A DNA stretch of 64,000 nt from Burkholderia pyrrocinia (GTDB lineage: Bacteria > Pseudomonadota > Gammaproteobacteria > Burkholderiales > Burkholderiaceae): the NCBI RefSeq assembly GCF_001028665.1, contig NZ_CP011503.1, forward strand, positions 2,170,001 through 2,234,000. Direction: 5' to 3'. Below the pieces are notes generated by a model. It saw nothing but the letters and a program-made list of their open reading frames with translations, was not told the DNA's origin and did no database searches. Numbering within the stretch: position 1 is the stretch's first letter; each line of letters opens with the position of its first letter. Position numbers and translations under genes: made by a program. Shown here one piece after another: positions 35,674 through 46,879 of this stretch.

Positions 35674-37068
35674 ATGATCTCCCAATCCATCTTCAAGGCA
35701 TATGACATTCGTGGCGTGGTCGGCAAGACGCTCGACGTCGACACGGCGCGCGGGATCGGCCGGGCATTCGGCAGCGAAGTGCGCGCCCAGGGCGGCGACG
35801 CGGTCGTCGTCGCGCGCGACGGCCGCCTGTCCGGCCCCGAGCTCGTCGGCGCACTCGCCGACGGCCTGCGTGCGGCGGGCGTCGACGTCGTCGACGTCGG
35901 CATGGTGCCCACGCCGGTCGGTTATTTCGCGGCGAGCGTGCCGCTTGCGCTGAAGGGCGGCGAGCGCCGCGTCGATTCGTGCATCGTCGTCACGGGCAGC
36001 CACAACCCGCCCGACTACAACGGCTTCAAGATGGTGCTGCGCGGCGCCGCGATCTACGGCGAGCAGATCCAGGCGCTGTACCGCCGCATCGTCGACGAGC
36101 GCTTCGAAACGGGCAGCGGCACCTATGAGCAGGTCGACGTGGCCGATCAGTACATCGCGCGCATCGTCGGCGACGTGAAGCTCGCGCGGCCGATCAAGCT
36201 CGTCGTCGACGCCGGCAACGGCGTCGCCGGCCCGCTCGCGACGCGCCTGTTCAAGGCGCTCGGCTGCGAACTCGTCGAGCGCTTCACCGACATCGACGGC
36301 ACGTTCCCGAACCACCATCCCGATCCCGCGCACCCGGAAAACCTGCAGGACGTGATCCAGGCGCTGAAGGACACCGATGCCGAACTCGGCTTCGCGTTCG
36401 ACGGCGACGGCGACCGCCTCGGCGTCGTCACGAAGGACGGCCAGATCATCTATCCGGACCGCCAGTTGATGCTGTTCGCGGAGGAAGTGCTGTCGCGCAA
36501 CCCGGGCGCGCAGATCATCTACGACGTGAAGTGCACGCGCAACCTCGCGCAGTGGGTGAAGTCGAAGGGCGGCGAGCCGCTGATGTGGAAGACGGGCCAC
36601 TCGCTCGTGAAGGCGAAGCTGCGCGAGACGGGTGCGCCGCTTGCCGGTGAAATGAGCGGCCACGTGTTCTTCAAGGATCGCTGGTACGGCTTCGACGACG
36701 GCCTCTACACGGGCGCGCGCCTGCTCGAGATCCTCACGAAGACGGCCGACCCGAGCGCGCTGCTCAACGGGCTGCCGGACGCGATGAGCACGCCCGAGCT
36801 GCAGCTCTGGCTCGACGAGGGCGAGAACTTCCGCCTGATCGACAAGCTGCAGAAAGAGGCGAAGTTCGACGGCGCCGAGGAAGTCGTGACGATCGACGGC
36901 CTGCGCGTCGAGTACCCGGACGGCTTCGGTCTCGCGCGTTCGTCGAACACGACGCCGGTCGTCGTGATGCGTTTCGAGTCGGAGACGCAGGAAGGGCTCA
37001 AGCGCATCCAGGAAGACTTCCGCCGCGTGCTGACGGCCGCGAAGCCGGACGTCAAGCTGCCGTTCTGA
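35674..37068 (+). CDS. manB: Phosphomannomutase/phosphoglucomutase (AlgC/ManB type)
   Basis: 464 residues, alpha-D-phosphohexomutase family. FKAYDIRGVVG at residues 6-16, the phosphoserine loop VVTGSHNPPDYNGFK near residue 103, the metal loop FDGDGDRLGV near residue 245, and GEMSGHVFFKDRWYG near residue 325 (sugar specificity) are all present. It interconverts mannose-6-P/1-P and glucose-6-P/1-P, feeding GDP-mannose and dTDP-rhamnose synthesis. Its position between polysaccharide and inner-core genes fits this. A terminator follows. Confidence 0.95.
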   Translation: MISQSIFKAYDIRGVVGKTLDVDTARGIGRAFGSEVRAQGGDAVVVARDGRLSGPELVGALADGLRAAGVDVVDVGMVPTPVGYFAASVPLALKGGERRVDSCIVVTGSHNPPDYNGFKMVLRGAAIYGEQIQALYRRIVDERFETGSGTYEQVDVADQYIARIVGDVKLARPIKLVVDAGNGVAGPLATRLFKALGCELVERFTDIDGTFPNHHPDPAHPENLQDVIQALKDTDAELGFAFDGDGDRLGVVTKDGQIIYPDRQLMLFAEEVLSRNPGAQIIYDVKCTRNLAQWVKSKGGEPLMWKTGHSLVKAKLRETGAPLAGEMSGHVFFKDRWYGFDDGLYTGARLLEILTKTADPSALLNGLPDAMSTPELQLWLDEGENFRLIDKLQKEAKFDGAEEVVTIDGLRVEYPDGFGLARSSNTTPVVVMRFESETQEGLKRIQEDFRRVLTAAKPDVKLPF

Positions 37069-37130
37069 GCGTCGGCGGCCGTCTGGCCGCCGAAGGCGCG
37101 ACGGCCGGTTCACCGGCTGCGCGATCCCCG

Positions 37131-37167
37131 AAAAGCGGCGCACGCCAGAGGCGTGCGGCCGCTTTTT
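37131..37167 (+). terminator. Terminator after phosphomannomutase gene
   Basis: Arms AAAAGCGGC-GCACGC and GCGTGC-GGCCGCTTTT with one bulged base and a short CAGAG-type loop, followed by TTTTT. The stem is long and GC-rich in the middle, with A/T ends typical of an intrinsic terminator. Confidence 0.8.
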
Positions 37168-37191
37168 GTCTGTCTGGTCCCCCGGGCGCGA

Positions 37192-37239
37192 TAAAATCGC
37201 TCCTTTATGTCTGTCGCCGGCTGTCAGCCGGCGTTTTTT
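37192..37239 (+). promoter_or_regulatory. Candidate promoter and leader hairpin directly before waaC
   Basis: TAAAAT at 37192-37197 is a -10 candidate. Then comes a perfect 8-bp hairpin, CGCCGGCT (37215-37222) and AGCCGGCG (37226-37233) with a GTC loop, and a run of six T residues (37234-37239), only four bases before the waaC GTG. This has the form of an intrinsic terminator placed in the leader, and no Shine-Dalgarno sequence is visible between it and the start codon. Confidence 0.5.
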
Positions 37240-37243
37240 CAGC

Positions 37244-38239
37244 GTGCAAAAGATCCTGATCGTGCGCGTGTCGTCGCTGGGCGACGTCGTGCACAACATG
37301 CCGGTGATCGCCGATATCCGGCGCCGCCACCCCGATGCGCAGATCGACTGGCTCGTCGAGGAAAGCTTCGTCGACCTCGTGCGGCTCGTCGACGGCGTGC
37401 GCGACGTGCTGCCGTTCTCGCTGCGCCGCTGGCGCAAACAGCCGTTCTCGGGCGCCACGTGGCGCGAGATCCGCGCATTCCGCCAGCGCCTCGCGGCCGA
37501 GCAGTACGACCTCGTGATCGACTGCCAGGGGCTCATCAAGACGGCCTGGGTCGCGGGCTGGGCGCACGGCCCGCTCGTCGGGCTCGGCAACCGCACCGAC
37601 GGCGCCGGCTACGAATGGCCCGTACGCTTTTTCTACCGCAAGCGCGTGCCGATCGCGCCGCGCACGCACGTCGTCGAGCGCTCGCGGCAACTCGTCGCGG
37701 CCGCGCTGGGCGACCCGGCGCCGACGCCGGCCGATCCGGTCGAATTCGGCCTCGATACGCGCGCGGCGGCGCTCGCGGTGGCCGCGCTCGGCCTGAACCT
37801 GCCGGTGCCGTACGTGGTGTTCGTCCATGCGACGTCGCGTGCCGACAAGCAGTGGCCGGACGCCGCGTGGATCGAGCTCGGCCAGGCGCTCGTGCGGCGC
37901 GGCGCGTCGCTCGTGCTGCCGTGGGGCAACGACGCCGAGCGTGCGACGAGCGAGCGGCTCGCGAAGGAGTTCGGCGCGGCGGCGATCGTGCCGCCGAAGC
38001 TGTCGCTGCCGGCCGTGGTCGGTCTGATCGACGGCGCGGCCGCGACCGTCGGGGTTGATACAGGTCTGGTTCACATCGCGGCTGCGCTGAAGCGTCCGAC
38101 GGTCGAACTGTACAATTTCGCGACGGCCTGGCGGACCGGCGGCTACTGGTCGCCGAACGTCGTCAATCTCGGCACGGCGGGGCAACCCCCGTCGATCGCG
38201 CAGGTGAAGTCGGCGCTCGCGGGCTTCGGTCTCCTGTAA
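37244..38239 (+). CDS. waaC: Lipopolysaccharide heptosyltransferase I
   Basis: 331 residues, GT9 family. ILIVRVSSLGDVVHNMPVI at residues 4-22 is the conserved opening, YDLVIDCQGLIKTAW near residue 87 and VGVDTGLVHIAAALKRPTV near residue 272 are the donor-side blocks. It adds the first L,D-heptose to Kdo of lipid A-Kdo2 on the cytoplasmic side of the inner membrane. The GTG start at 37244 is chosen from the homologous N-terminus. It is followed by kdoO after 24 bases and waaA, an inner-core cluster. Confidence 0.94.
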   Translation: MQKILIVRVSSLGDVVHNMPVIADIRRRHPDAQIDWLVEESFVDLVRLVDGVRDVLPFSLRRWRKQPFSGATWREIRAFRQRLAAEQYDLVIDCQGLIKTAWVAGWAHGPLVGLGNRTDGAGYEWPVRFFYRKRVPIAPRTHVVERSRQLVAAALGDPAPTPADPVEFGLDTRAAALAVAALGLNLPVPYVVFVHATSRADKQWPDAAWIELGQALVRRGASLVLPWGNDAERATSERLAKEFGAAAIVPPKLSLPAVVGLIDGAAATVGVDTGLVHIAAALKRPTVELYNFATAWRTGGYWSPNVVNLGTAGQPPSIAQVKSALAGFGLL

Positions 38240-38263
38240 CGCTGTCATACACGCGAACCGATC

Positions 38264-39148
38264 ATGAGCGAATCCCAGATCATCGAAGTCCCGTCCGCCG
38301 ACTGGAGCGGACACAACCTGTCGGCGCCGCGCGAGCAGTTGCTGGCCGCGGTCGAGGAAGGCAAGGTGCTGTATTTCCCGCACCTGCGCTTCGCGATCGA
38401 AGGCGGCGAGGAAGCGCTGCTCGATCCGGCGCTCGCCGATCCGAAACGCAAGAACATCAGTCTCGCGCCGAACGGCGGCGCGCTCGCCGGCGTGCTCGGC
38501 GACAGCGTCACGCAGTCGGCCGTGCGCGCGCTCGTCGCGCGCTTCCAGCAGCAGGCCGGTACGCTCGTCGACGGCCTGTTCCCCGAATACCGCGGCAAGC
38601 TGCGCGTCGCGCCGACGAGCCTGCGGCTGATGCGGGTCGAGACGCGCCAGACATCCTGGCGCAAGGACGACAGCCGGCTGCACGTCGACGCGTTCCCGTC
38701 GCGGCCGAACTACGGCGAGCGCATCCTGCGCGTGTTCACGAACGTGAACCCGGCCGGCGTGCCGCGCGTGTGGCGTGTCGGCGAGCCGTTCGAGGACGTC
38801 GCGAAGCGCTTCCTGCCGCACATCAAGCCGCAATTGCCGGGCGCCGCGTGGCTGCTGAACCTGCTGCACGTGACGAAATCGCCGCGCAGCGCGTACGACC
38901 ACCTGATGCTGAACCTGCACGACAGCATGAAGGCCGATCTCGACTACCAGAAGACGAGCCCGCAGCAGACGATGCCGTTCCCGCCGGGCAGCGTGTGGAT
39001 ATGTTTCTCGGACCAGACTTCGCACGCTGTGATGTCAGGCCAGTTCATGCTCGAGCAGACGTTCTTCCTGCCGGTCGACGCGATGGTCCGCCGCGAATGC
39101 GCGCCGTTGGGCATTCTCGAACGCCTGAAGGGCAGGGCGCTGGTTTGA
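38264..39148 (+). CDS. kdoO: Kdo 3-hydroxylase KdoO, Fe(II)/2-oxoglutarate dioxygenase
   Basis: 294 residues, soluble. LHVDAFPSRPNYGERILRVF near residue 127 contains an H-x-D pair, and SDQTSHAVMSGQFMLEQTFF near residue 247 a distal His with a following helix, together a plausible 2-His-1-carboxylate iron site. KdoO, described in Burkholderia ambifaria and Yersinia pestis, hydroxylates the outer Kdo at C3 to give Ko. As I recall, its location between waaC and waaA matches the known Burkholderia arrangement. It lies 24 bases after waaC and 37 before waaA. Confidence 0.87.
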   Translation: MSESQIIEVPSADWSGHNLSAPREQLLAAVEEGKVLYFPHLRFAIEGGEEALLDPALADPKRKNISLAPNGGALAGVLGDSVTQSAVRALVARFQQQAGTLVDGLFPEYRGKLRVAPTSLRLMRVETRQTSWRKDDSRLHVDAFPSRPNYGERILRVFTNVNPAGVPRVWRVGEPFEDVAKRFLPHIKPQLPGAAWLLNLLHVTKSPRSAYDHLMLNLHDSMKADLDYQKTSPQQTMPFPPGSVWICFSDQTSHAVMSGQFMLEQTFFLPVDAMVRRECAPLGILERLKGRALV

Positions 39149-39185
39149 GCGCACACCTGCTTCGACGCAATACGAGGGCCGCCGC

Positions 39186-40541
39186 ATGCTGAGGGCGATC
39201 TATCGCGCGCTGTGGTGGCTCGTCGCACCCGCTGCGGTCATCCGGCTCTACGTGCGCTCGCGCAAGGAGCGCGGCTATCGCGAGCACATCGGCGAACGCT
39301 TCGGCCACGTGGCGGGCCGCTCTCGCGACGATCGTGCGCCGCTGATCTGGGTGCATGCGGTATCGGTCGGCGAGACGCGCGCTGCGCAGCCGCTGATCGA
39401 TGCGCTGATGCGCGCGCGCCCCGATGCGCGCATCCTGCTCACGCACATGACGCCGAGCGGCCGCGCGACCGGCGAACAGATCTTCGGCGATCGCGTGCTG
39501 CGCTGCTTCCTGCCATACGACATGCCGGGCGCGGTGCGGCGCTTCCTGCGCGCATGGCGGCCGACGCTCGGCCTCGTGATGGAAACCGAGGTGTGGCCGA
39601 CGCTGATCGACGAATGCCGCCGCGCGGACGTGCCGCTCGTGCTGACCAATGCGCGGATGTCCGCGCGTTCGTTCCGGCGCGCGGCGAAGTTCGGCGCGGC
39701 GACGCGCGACGTGTTCGGCGGCTTCTCGCGCGTGCTCGCGCAGAGCCCGGCCGATGCGGAGCGGCTGACGTCGCTCGGCGCGCGCAACGTGGCCGTGCTC
39801 GGCAACCTGAAGTTCGACATGGCGACGCCGCCGGAACTCGCGGCGCGCGGCCATGCGTGGCGCGACGCGATCGGCGCGCGGCCCGTGTGGGTCGCCGCCA
39901 GCACGCGCGAGAACGAGGAGGCGCTGGTGCTGCAGGCGTTCGCGGCGATGCGCACGCCCGGCGCGCTGCTGGTGCTCGTGCCGCGCCATCCGCAGCGTTT
40001 CGCCGAGGTCGAGGCGCTCGTCGAGCGCAGCGGGCTCAAGTGCGTGCGACGCTCGGCGTGGGCCGCCGACACGGCCGCGCTCGCGGCCGGCCACCCGGCT
40101 GCCGAACCGCTGCCGGGCGATGTGACGGTGTTGCTCGGCGATTCGATGGGCGAGCTCGGCGCGTATTACGCGGCCGCCGACGTCGCGTTCATCGGCGGCA
40201 GCTTGCTGCCGCTCGGCGGGCAGAACCTGATCGAAGCGTGCGCGGTCGGCGTGCCGGTGCTGATCGGCCCGCACGTGTTCAACTTCACGCAGGCGACCGC
40301 CGACGCGGTTGCGGCCGGTGCGGCGATGCAGGTCGAGGATCCGCTCGATCTCGCGCACGTGCTCGACGCGCTGTTCGCGGACAAGGCGCGGCGCATCGCG
40401 ATGGGCGCGGCCGGCGCGGCCTTCGCGGCGCGTCACCGCGGCGCGACCGCGCGCACGGTCGACGTGCTCGCGGCGCTGCTGCCGCCCGCGGAATATGGCG
40501 CGCGCGCGCCGCAGGACCCGCAGGACACTTCCGACAAATAG
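39186..40541 (+). CDS. waaA: 3-deoxy-D-manno-octulosonic acid (Kdo) transferase
   Basis: 451 residues, GT30 family. An N-terminal membrane anchor (about residues 4-22) precedes IWVHAVSVGETRAAQPLI near residue 54, VMETEVWPTLIDECR near residue 130, and FIGGSLLPLGGQNLIEACAV near residue 335. It adds Kdo residues from CMP-Kdo to lipid IVA, an essential early core step. It is about 25 residues longer than E. coli WaaA, mostly at the C-terminus. The gene converges with ureG; GC hairpins lie in the 62-base gap, but none has a T-run. Confidence 0.96.
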   Translation: MLRAIYRALWWLVAPAAVIRLYVRSRKERGYREHIGERFGHVAGRSRDDRAPLIWVHAVSVGETRAAQPLIDALMRARPDARILLTHMTPSGRATGEQIFGDRVLRCFLPYDMPGAVRRFLRAWRPTLGLVMETEVWPTLIDECRRADVPLVLTNARMSARSFRRAAKFGAATRDVFGGFSRVLAQSPADAERLTSLGARNVAVLGNLKFDMATPPELAARGHAWRDAIGARPVWVAASTRENEEALVLQAFAAMRTPGALLVLVPRHPQRFAEVEALVERSGLKCVRRSAWAADTAALAAGHPAAEPLPGDVTVLLGDSMGELGAYYAAADVAFIGGSLLPLGGQNLIEACAVGVPVLIGPHVFNFTQATADAVAAGAAMQVEDPLDLAHVLDALFADKARRIAMGAAGAAFAARHRGATARTVDVLAALLPPAEYGARAPQDPQDTSDK

Positions 40542-40603
40542 ACGAAGGCGGCGCAATGCCGCCCGGGCACGCGTGGCGGCTTCGTGTGCCGCCGCCGCGC
40601 GGC

Positions 40604-41251
40604 TCAGACCGTCAGCAAGCCCTTCTTCTCGATGAACGCGATCACGTCCGCGACGCCTTCGAGCGCCTTCAGGTTCGTCATCACGTAAGGCCGTTCGCCG
40701 CGCATCTTCTTCGTGTCGGACGCCATCACGTCGAGGTTCGCGCCGACCAGCGGCGCGAGATCGGTCTTGTTGATCACGAGCAGGTCGGACTTCGTGATGC
40801 CCGGGCCGCCCTTGCGCGGAATCTTCTCGCCGCCCGCGACGTCGATCACGTAGATCGTCAGGTCCGACAGTTCGGGGCTGAACGTCGCCGCGAGATTGTC
40901 GCCGCCCGATTCGATGAACACGATGTCGGCGTCGGGAAAGCGCGACAGCATCCGGTCGACGGCCTCGAGGTTGATCGACGCATCCTCGCGGATCGCCGTA
41001 TGCGGGCAGCCGCCCGTCTCGACGCCCATGATGCGTTCCTCGGGCAGCGCGCCCGCCACCGTCAGCAGCCGCTGGTCTTCCTTCGTATAGATGTCGTTGG
41101 TGATCGCGACGAGGTCGTACTTGTCGCGCATCGCCTTGCACAGCATTTCGAGCAGCGTGGTCTTGCCGGAGCCGACGGGGCCGCCGATGCCGACGCGCAG
41201 CGGCGGCAGTTTCTTCGTGCGGCGGGTGGAGGAGGGAGCAGGTGCGTTCAT
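40604..41251 (-). CDS. ureG: Urease accessory GTPase UreG
   Basis: 215 residues. The P-loop [15 protein letters not shown] is near residue 24, the metal-binding [17 protein letters not shown] with its Cys-Pro-His near residue 75, and [10 protein letters not shown] the guanine-specificity block. UreG uses GTP to deliver nickel with UreD, UreF and UreE to the UreABC apoenzyme. It is the last gene of the leftward ure cluster, 17 bases after ureF. Confidence 0.97.
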   Translation of the reverse strand: MNAPAPSSTRRTKKLPPLRVGIGGPVGSGKTTLLEMLCKAMRDKYDLVAITNDIYTKEDQRLLTVAGALPEERIMGVETGGCPHTAIREDASINLEAVDRMLSRFPDADIVFIESGGDNLAATFSPELSDLTIYVIDVAGGEKIPRKGGPGITKSDLLVINKTDLAPLVGANLDVMASDTKKMRGERPYVMTNLKALEGVADVIAFIEKKGLLTV

Positions 41252-41268
41252 GGCGGGTAGCGTCGTGT

Positions 41269-41949
41269 TCAGGAGCGGAACAACCGCGAGTACTGGGTTT
41301 CGTGCCGCGCGGACAGGATGCCGAGCTGCGGCGCGAACGTGTTGACGGCATCGGGCGGCGTCGCGAGTGCGCGGCGCACGGCCGCGTCGATCGCGCCGCG
41401 CAGCGCGACGATGATGCGTTGCCCGGCGAGCTGGCCGAGCGGCACGGCCTTCAGCGCGGCGGACGTCTGGTTCTCGACCCAGCCGAACGCGTACGCGGCG
41501 AGCGTCGCGTCGGCGCTGGCGTCGTGCGCGGCGGCCGCGTATGCGAATACGGTCGGCAGCGCGACCGGCGACATCGACGCGAGCGTCGCGCGGCGCGCGG
41601 CATCGCCCCATTCGAGCGATGCGCAGAGCTGCGCGAGCGACCAGCCCATCTGTTCGGTCTCGCGACGCAGTTCCGCCGATTCGCGGCTCGCGACGAACCA
41701 CGCGTTCTCCGTGGCGAGCGCGCGCGCGTCATGCGCATGCCAGCGTGCGAGCTGGTGCGCGAGGAACGGCAGCTCGCCGTGCGCGAGCACGTCGGTCAGG
41801 CCGCTCGCGATCCAGTCGCGCGCGGAATCGGCATCGTGGATCAGGTTCGCGTCGAGCGCGGCTTCGAGGCCCTGCGAATAGCTGTACGCGCCGATCGGAA
41901 GCGCCGGCGACGCGAGGTGCAGCAGCGCGACGAGTTCAGTGGTGATCAT
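41269..41949 (-). CDS. ureF: Urease accessory protein UreF
   Basis: 226 residues, all-helical. [21 protein letters not shown] at residues 9-29 is the conserved N-terminus. UreF forms the UreD-UreF-UreG activation complex on apo-urease. ATG 41949 overlaps the ureE stop region by 14 bases, so translation is coupled. Length is normal. Confidence 0.96.
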   Translation of the reverse strand: MITTELVALLHLASPALPIGAYSYSQGLEAALDANLIHDADSARDWIASGLTDVLAHGELPFLAHQLARWHAHDARALATENAWFVASRESAELRRETEQMGWSLAQLCASLEWGDAARRATLASMSPVALPTVFAYAAAAHDASADATLAAYAFGWVENQTSAALKAVPLGQLAGQRIIVALRGAIDAAVRRALATPPDAVNTFAPQLGILSARHETQYSRLFRS

Positions 41950-42547
41950 GGCCGTGGCCGTGCGTGCATCCGGGACCATGCTGATGATCGTGATCGTGAT
42001 CGTGATCGTGATCGTGCGAATGCGAATGCCCGTGGTGTTCGCCGAACACCTGCTGCGCGAGCGCGTAGTCCTCGGCGAACGTTGCGTCGTGCCCGTGCTT
42101 GTGGCCGCCGCCGTACGCGCCGGCTTCCGGCTGGAACGGCGCGCTCGTCTCCTCGACCTGCGTGCCGAGCCGGCGCAGCATGTCCGCGAGCACCGGATCG
42201 GCTTCGAGCTTCAGGTAACCGTCGCCGATTTCGACCGGGGTATGACGGTTGCCGAGGTGGTACGCGGCGCGCATCAGCGTGAGCGGATCGGCCGCGCGCA
42301 CGAGCAGCACGGTCTCGGGTGCCGCGGCGACGCGCACGAGCGCACCGTCGTCGGCGACGAGCACGTCGCCGTCGCGCAGCACGGTGCCGCGCGGCAGCAG
42401 GACCGCGACGTCCTCGCCGGTGTCGAGCGTCGCCGCGAGGCGGCTCTTGCAGCGGGCGTCATACGCGAGCGTGAGCGTCGGGGCGCGCGCGACGAGCGAC
42501 GCGGCGAGCTTCACGTTCGGGGCAATGCGTTTGTCGAGGGTGCGCAT
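41936..42547 (-). CDS. ureE: Urease accessory nickel metallochaperone UreE
   Basis: 203 residues. The N-terminal peptide-binding domain and the central metal-binding domain ([18 protein letters not shown] near residue 95) are followed by a His-rich C-terminus with [18 protein letters not shown] runs (about residues 170-203). The tail binds several nickel ions and is longer than in Klebsiella UreE. Part of it is encoded by a tandem hexanucleotide repeat (41985-42014), so the number of His-Asp pairs could vary between strains. Confidence 0.95.
   Translation of the reverse strand: MRTLDKRIAPNVKLAASLVARAPTLTLAYDARCKSRLAATLDTGEDVAVLLPRGTVLRDGDVLVADDGALVRVAAAPETVLLVRAADPLTLMRAAYHLGNRHTPVEIGDGYLKLEADPVLADMLRRLGTQVEETSAPFQPEAGAYGGGHKHGHDATFAEDYALAQQVFGEHHGHSHSHDHDHDHDHDHQHGPGCTHGHGHDHH
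41985..42014. repeat. Hexanucleotide tandem repeat inside ureE
   Basis: Five perfect copies of TGATCG on the + strand, in frame with ureE on the - strand, coding for alternating His and Asp in the nickel-binding tail. Gain or loss of units would keep the reading frame and change tail length by two residues each. Confidence 0.93.
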
Positions 42548-42564
42548 AAGACAGGAGCCGAAAA

Positions 42565-44271
42565 TCAGAACAGGAAATAGCGCTGCGCCATCGGCAGCAC
42601 TGTCGCCGGTTCGCAGGTGAGCAACTGGCCGTCGGCGATCACGTCGTAGGTTTCGGGGTCGACGCTGATCGACGGGCGCCATGCGTTGTGGATCATGTCG
42701 GCCTTCGTCACGTTGCGGCAGTTGCGCACGGGCACGATCTGCTTCGCGAGGCCGTAGCGCTCCGCAATGCCCGCATCGGCCGCCATCTGCGACACGAAGG
42801 TCAGCGACGTGCGCGCGAGTGCGCCGCCGCGCGTCGCGAACATCTCGCGATAGTGGACGGGCTGCGGCGTCGGGATCGACGCGTTCGGGTCGCCCATCTG
42901 CGCGACCGCGATCATCCCGCCCTTCAGGATCATCGACGGCTTGATCCCGAAGAACGCCGGCTCCCACAGCACGAGGTCGGCCCACTTGCCGGGCTCGATC
43001 GAACCGACTTCGTGTGCAATGCCGTGCGTGATCGCCGGGTTGATCGTGTATTTCGCGACGTAGCGCTTCGCGCGGAAGTTGTCGTTGCGCGCGCCGTCCC
43101 CGGGCAGCGCGCCGCGCTGCACCTTCATCTTGTGCGCGGTCTGCCACGTGCGGATGATCACTTCGCCGACGCGGCCCATCGCCTGCGAATCCGACGACAG
43201 CATCGACAGCGCACCGAGATCGTGCAGGATGTCCTCGGCTGCGATCGTCTCGCGGCGGATCCGCGATTCGGCGAACGCGAGATCCTCGGCGATCGACGGA
43301 TCGAGGTGATGGCACACCATCAGCATGTCGAGATGCTCGTCGAGCGTGTTGATCGTGTACGGGCGCGTCGGGTTGGTCGACGACGGCAGCACGTTCGCCT
43401 CGCCGCACACCTTCAGGATGTCGGGCGCATGGCCGCCGCCCGCGCCTTCGGTGTGGTACGTGTGGATCGTGCGGCCCTTGAACGCGGCGACCGTCGATTC
43501 GACGAAGCCGGCTTCGTTCAGCGTGTCGGTGTGGATCGCGACCTGCGTGTCGGTGTCGTCGGCGACCGACAGGCAGTTGTCGATCGCGGCGGGGGTCGTG
43601 CCCCAGTCCTCGTGCAGCTTCAGCCCGATCGCGCCGGCCGCGATCTGCTCGACGAGCGGCTCGGGCAGGCTCGCGTTGCCCTTGCCGAGGAAGCCGAGGT
43701 TGATCGGCCAGCCGTCGGCGGCCTGAAGCATCCGCTCCATGTGCCACGGGCCCGGCGTGCAGGTCGTCGCGTTGGTGCCGGTGGCCGGCCCCGTGCCGCC
43801 GCCGAGCATCGTCGTGACGCCCGATGCGAGCGCCTCGTCGATCTGCTGCGGGCTGATGAAGTGGATGTGCGTGTCGATGCCGCCCGCGGTCACGATCAGC
43901 CCTTCGCCGGCGATCACTTCGGTCGCGGCGCCGATCGCGATCGTCACGCCCGGCTGGATGTCCGGATTGCCGGCCTTGCCGATCGCGGCGATGCGGCCGT
44001 GTTTGATCGCGATGTCGGCCTTCACGATGCCCCAGTGATCGAGGATCACCGCGTTGGTGATGACCGTGTCGGGCACGTCGGCGGCCACGCGCTGCGACTG
44101 GCCCATCCCGTCGCGGATCACTTTCCCGCCGCCGAATTTCACTTCCTCGCCGTAGGTCGTGAAGTCGCGTTCGATCTCGATCAGCAGTTCGGTATCGGCG
44201 AGCCGGACGCGGTCGCCCGTCGTCGGCCCGAACATTTCCGCGTACGCGCGGCGGCTCAAGCGTAGTGTCAT
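42565..44271 (-). CDS. ureC: Urease alpha subunit
   Basis: 568 residues. HIHFISPQQ near residue 137 gives two nickel-binding His, [10 protein letters not shown] near residue 215 holds the Lys that is carbamylated to bridge the nickel ions, and [13 protein letters not shown] near residue 318 has the flap Cys and general-acid His. It hydrolyses urea to ammonia and carbamate in the UreABC complex. Length and all active-site residues are standard, so the enzyme should be functional. Confidence 0.98.
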   Translation of the reverse strand: MTLRLSRRAYAEMFGPTTGDRVRLADTELLIEIERDFTTYGEEVKFGGGKVIRDGMGQSQRVAADVPDTVITNAVILDHWGIVKADIAIKHGRIAAIGKAGNPDIQPGVTIAIGAATEVIAGEGLIVTAGGIDTHIHFISPQQIDEALASGVTTMLGGGTGPATGTNATTCTPGPWHMERMLQAADGWPINLGFLGKGNASLPEPLVEQIAAGAIGLKLHEDWGTTPAAIDNCLSVADDTDTQVAIHTDTLNEAGFVESTVAAFKGRTIHTYHTEGAGGGHAPDILKVCGEANVLPSSTNPTRPYTINTLDEHLDMLMVCHHLDPSIAEDLAFAESRIRRETIAAEDILHDLGALSMLSSDSQAMGRVGEVIIRTWQTAHKMKVQRGALPGDGARNDNFRAKRYVAKYTINPAITHGIAHEVGSIEPGKWADLVLWEPAFFGIKPSMILKGGMIAVAQMGDPNASIPTPQPVHYREMFATRGGALARTSLTFVSQMAADAGIAERYGLAKQIVPVRNCRNVTKADMIHNAWRPSISVDPETYDVIADGQLLTCEPATVLPMAQRYFLF

Positions 44272-44311
44272 CTCGTGCTGTTCCTGAAGACCTGAAGAAT
44301 GGGGCGCGCGC

Positions 44312-44617
44312 TCAAAGCGGCCCCATCACCTTGCCCTGAAAACCGTAGACGGCGCGGTCGCCGGCGAGCGCGACGAGCTCGACGGTGCGCGTCTGGCCCG
44401 GCTCGAAGCGCACGGCCGTGCCGGCCGCGATGTTGAGCCGGAAGCCGCGCGCGGCCGCGCGGTCGAACGACAGTGCGTCGTTGACTTCGAAGAAGTGGTA
44501 GTGCGAGCCGACCTGCACCGGGCGGTCGCCGGTGTTCGCGACGACGAGCGTCAGCGTTTCGCGGCCCGCGTTCAGTTCGTGCTCGCCGTCGTCGGTGAGG
44601 ATTTCGCCGGGGATCAT
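44312..44617 (-). CDS. ureB: Urease beta subunit
   Basis: 101 residues starting [18 protein letters not shown], with [13 protein letters not shown] and [12 protein letters not shown] blocks typical of UreB. It packs against UreC in the (ABC)3 trimer. ATG 44617 is preferred to the start four codons upstream because the conserved N-terminus begins MIPGE. It lies 8 bases after the ureA stop. Confidence 0.97.
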   Translation of the reverse strand: MIPGEILTDDGEHELNAGRETLTLVVANTGDRPVQVGSHYHFFEVNDALSFDRAAARGFRLNIAAGTAVRFEPGQTRTVELVALAGDRAVYGFQGKVMGPL

Positions 44618-44625
44618 GCGTGGCC

Positions 44626-44928
44626 TCACGGAATCGGGTGATGGACGGTCACGAGCTTCGTGCCGTCGGGGAAGGTCGCCTCGACCTGGATGTCGGGAAT
44701 CATTTCCGGCACGCCGTCCATCACGTCGTCGCGCGTGAGCAGCGTCGTGCCGTAGTGCATCACCTCGGCAACCGTCTTGCCGTCGCGCGCGGCTTCCATC
44801 AGCGCGGCGGTGATGAAGGCGACCGCCTCCGGATAGTTGAGCTTCAGGCCGCGCGCGCGACGGCGTTCGGCCAGCAGCGCCGCCGTGAAGATCAGCAGCT
44901 TGTCCTTTTCTCGGGGAGTCAGTTTCAT
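44626..44928 (-). CDS. ureA: Urease gamma subunit
   Basis: 100 residues from [14 protein letters not shown] to HHPIP, with [21 protein letters not shown] and [20 protein letters not shown], matching UreA over the whole length. It is a structural subunit of urease. A 236-base gap (44929-45164) separates it from ureD; this gap includes TACGAT-like sequence on the - strand but no promoter I would defend. Confidence 0.97.
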
Positions 44929-45164
44929 GAAGGCAAACGTTCAGGAAAACGTAATTTTTATCGGTGCGCGCCCAACCGGGCGGACGTGCAGGTCATCGTA
45001 GCACCGCGCCGTTTTGCGCGCGCCGTGTATCGGTTATGTAAGCAGCAAGGCGCGTGCCATGTGCATGGAACGCAGCGCGATGCGCGTTCGTGGTGCGCGG
45101 TGCATGGGTAACGTGCAGCGCCGGATGCGCCTCTGCGCCGAAACGGTGCGTGGCGCGAGCGCGT

Positions 45165-46875
<1,711 letters not shown>

Positions 46876-46879
46876 CGTT

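Noticed and set aside
40542..40603. Terminator between waaA and ureG
   Set aside because: GC-rich inverted repeats are present but no T-run follows on either strand, so an intrinsic terminator cannot be claimed.
42688..44265. Long open frame opposite ureC
   Set aside because: It mirrors ureC, is composed mainly of Arg, Ala, Val and Asp, and shows no motif; ureC is unmistakable on the other strand.
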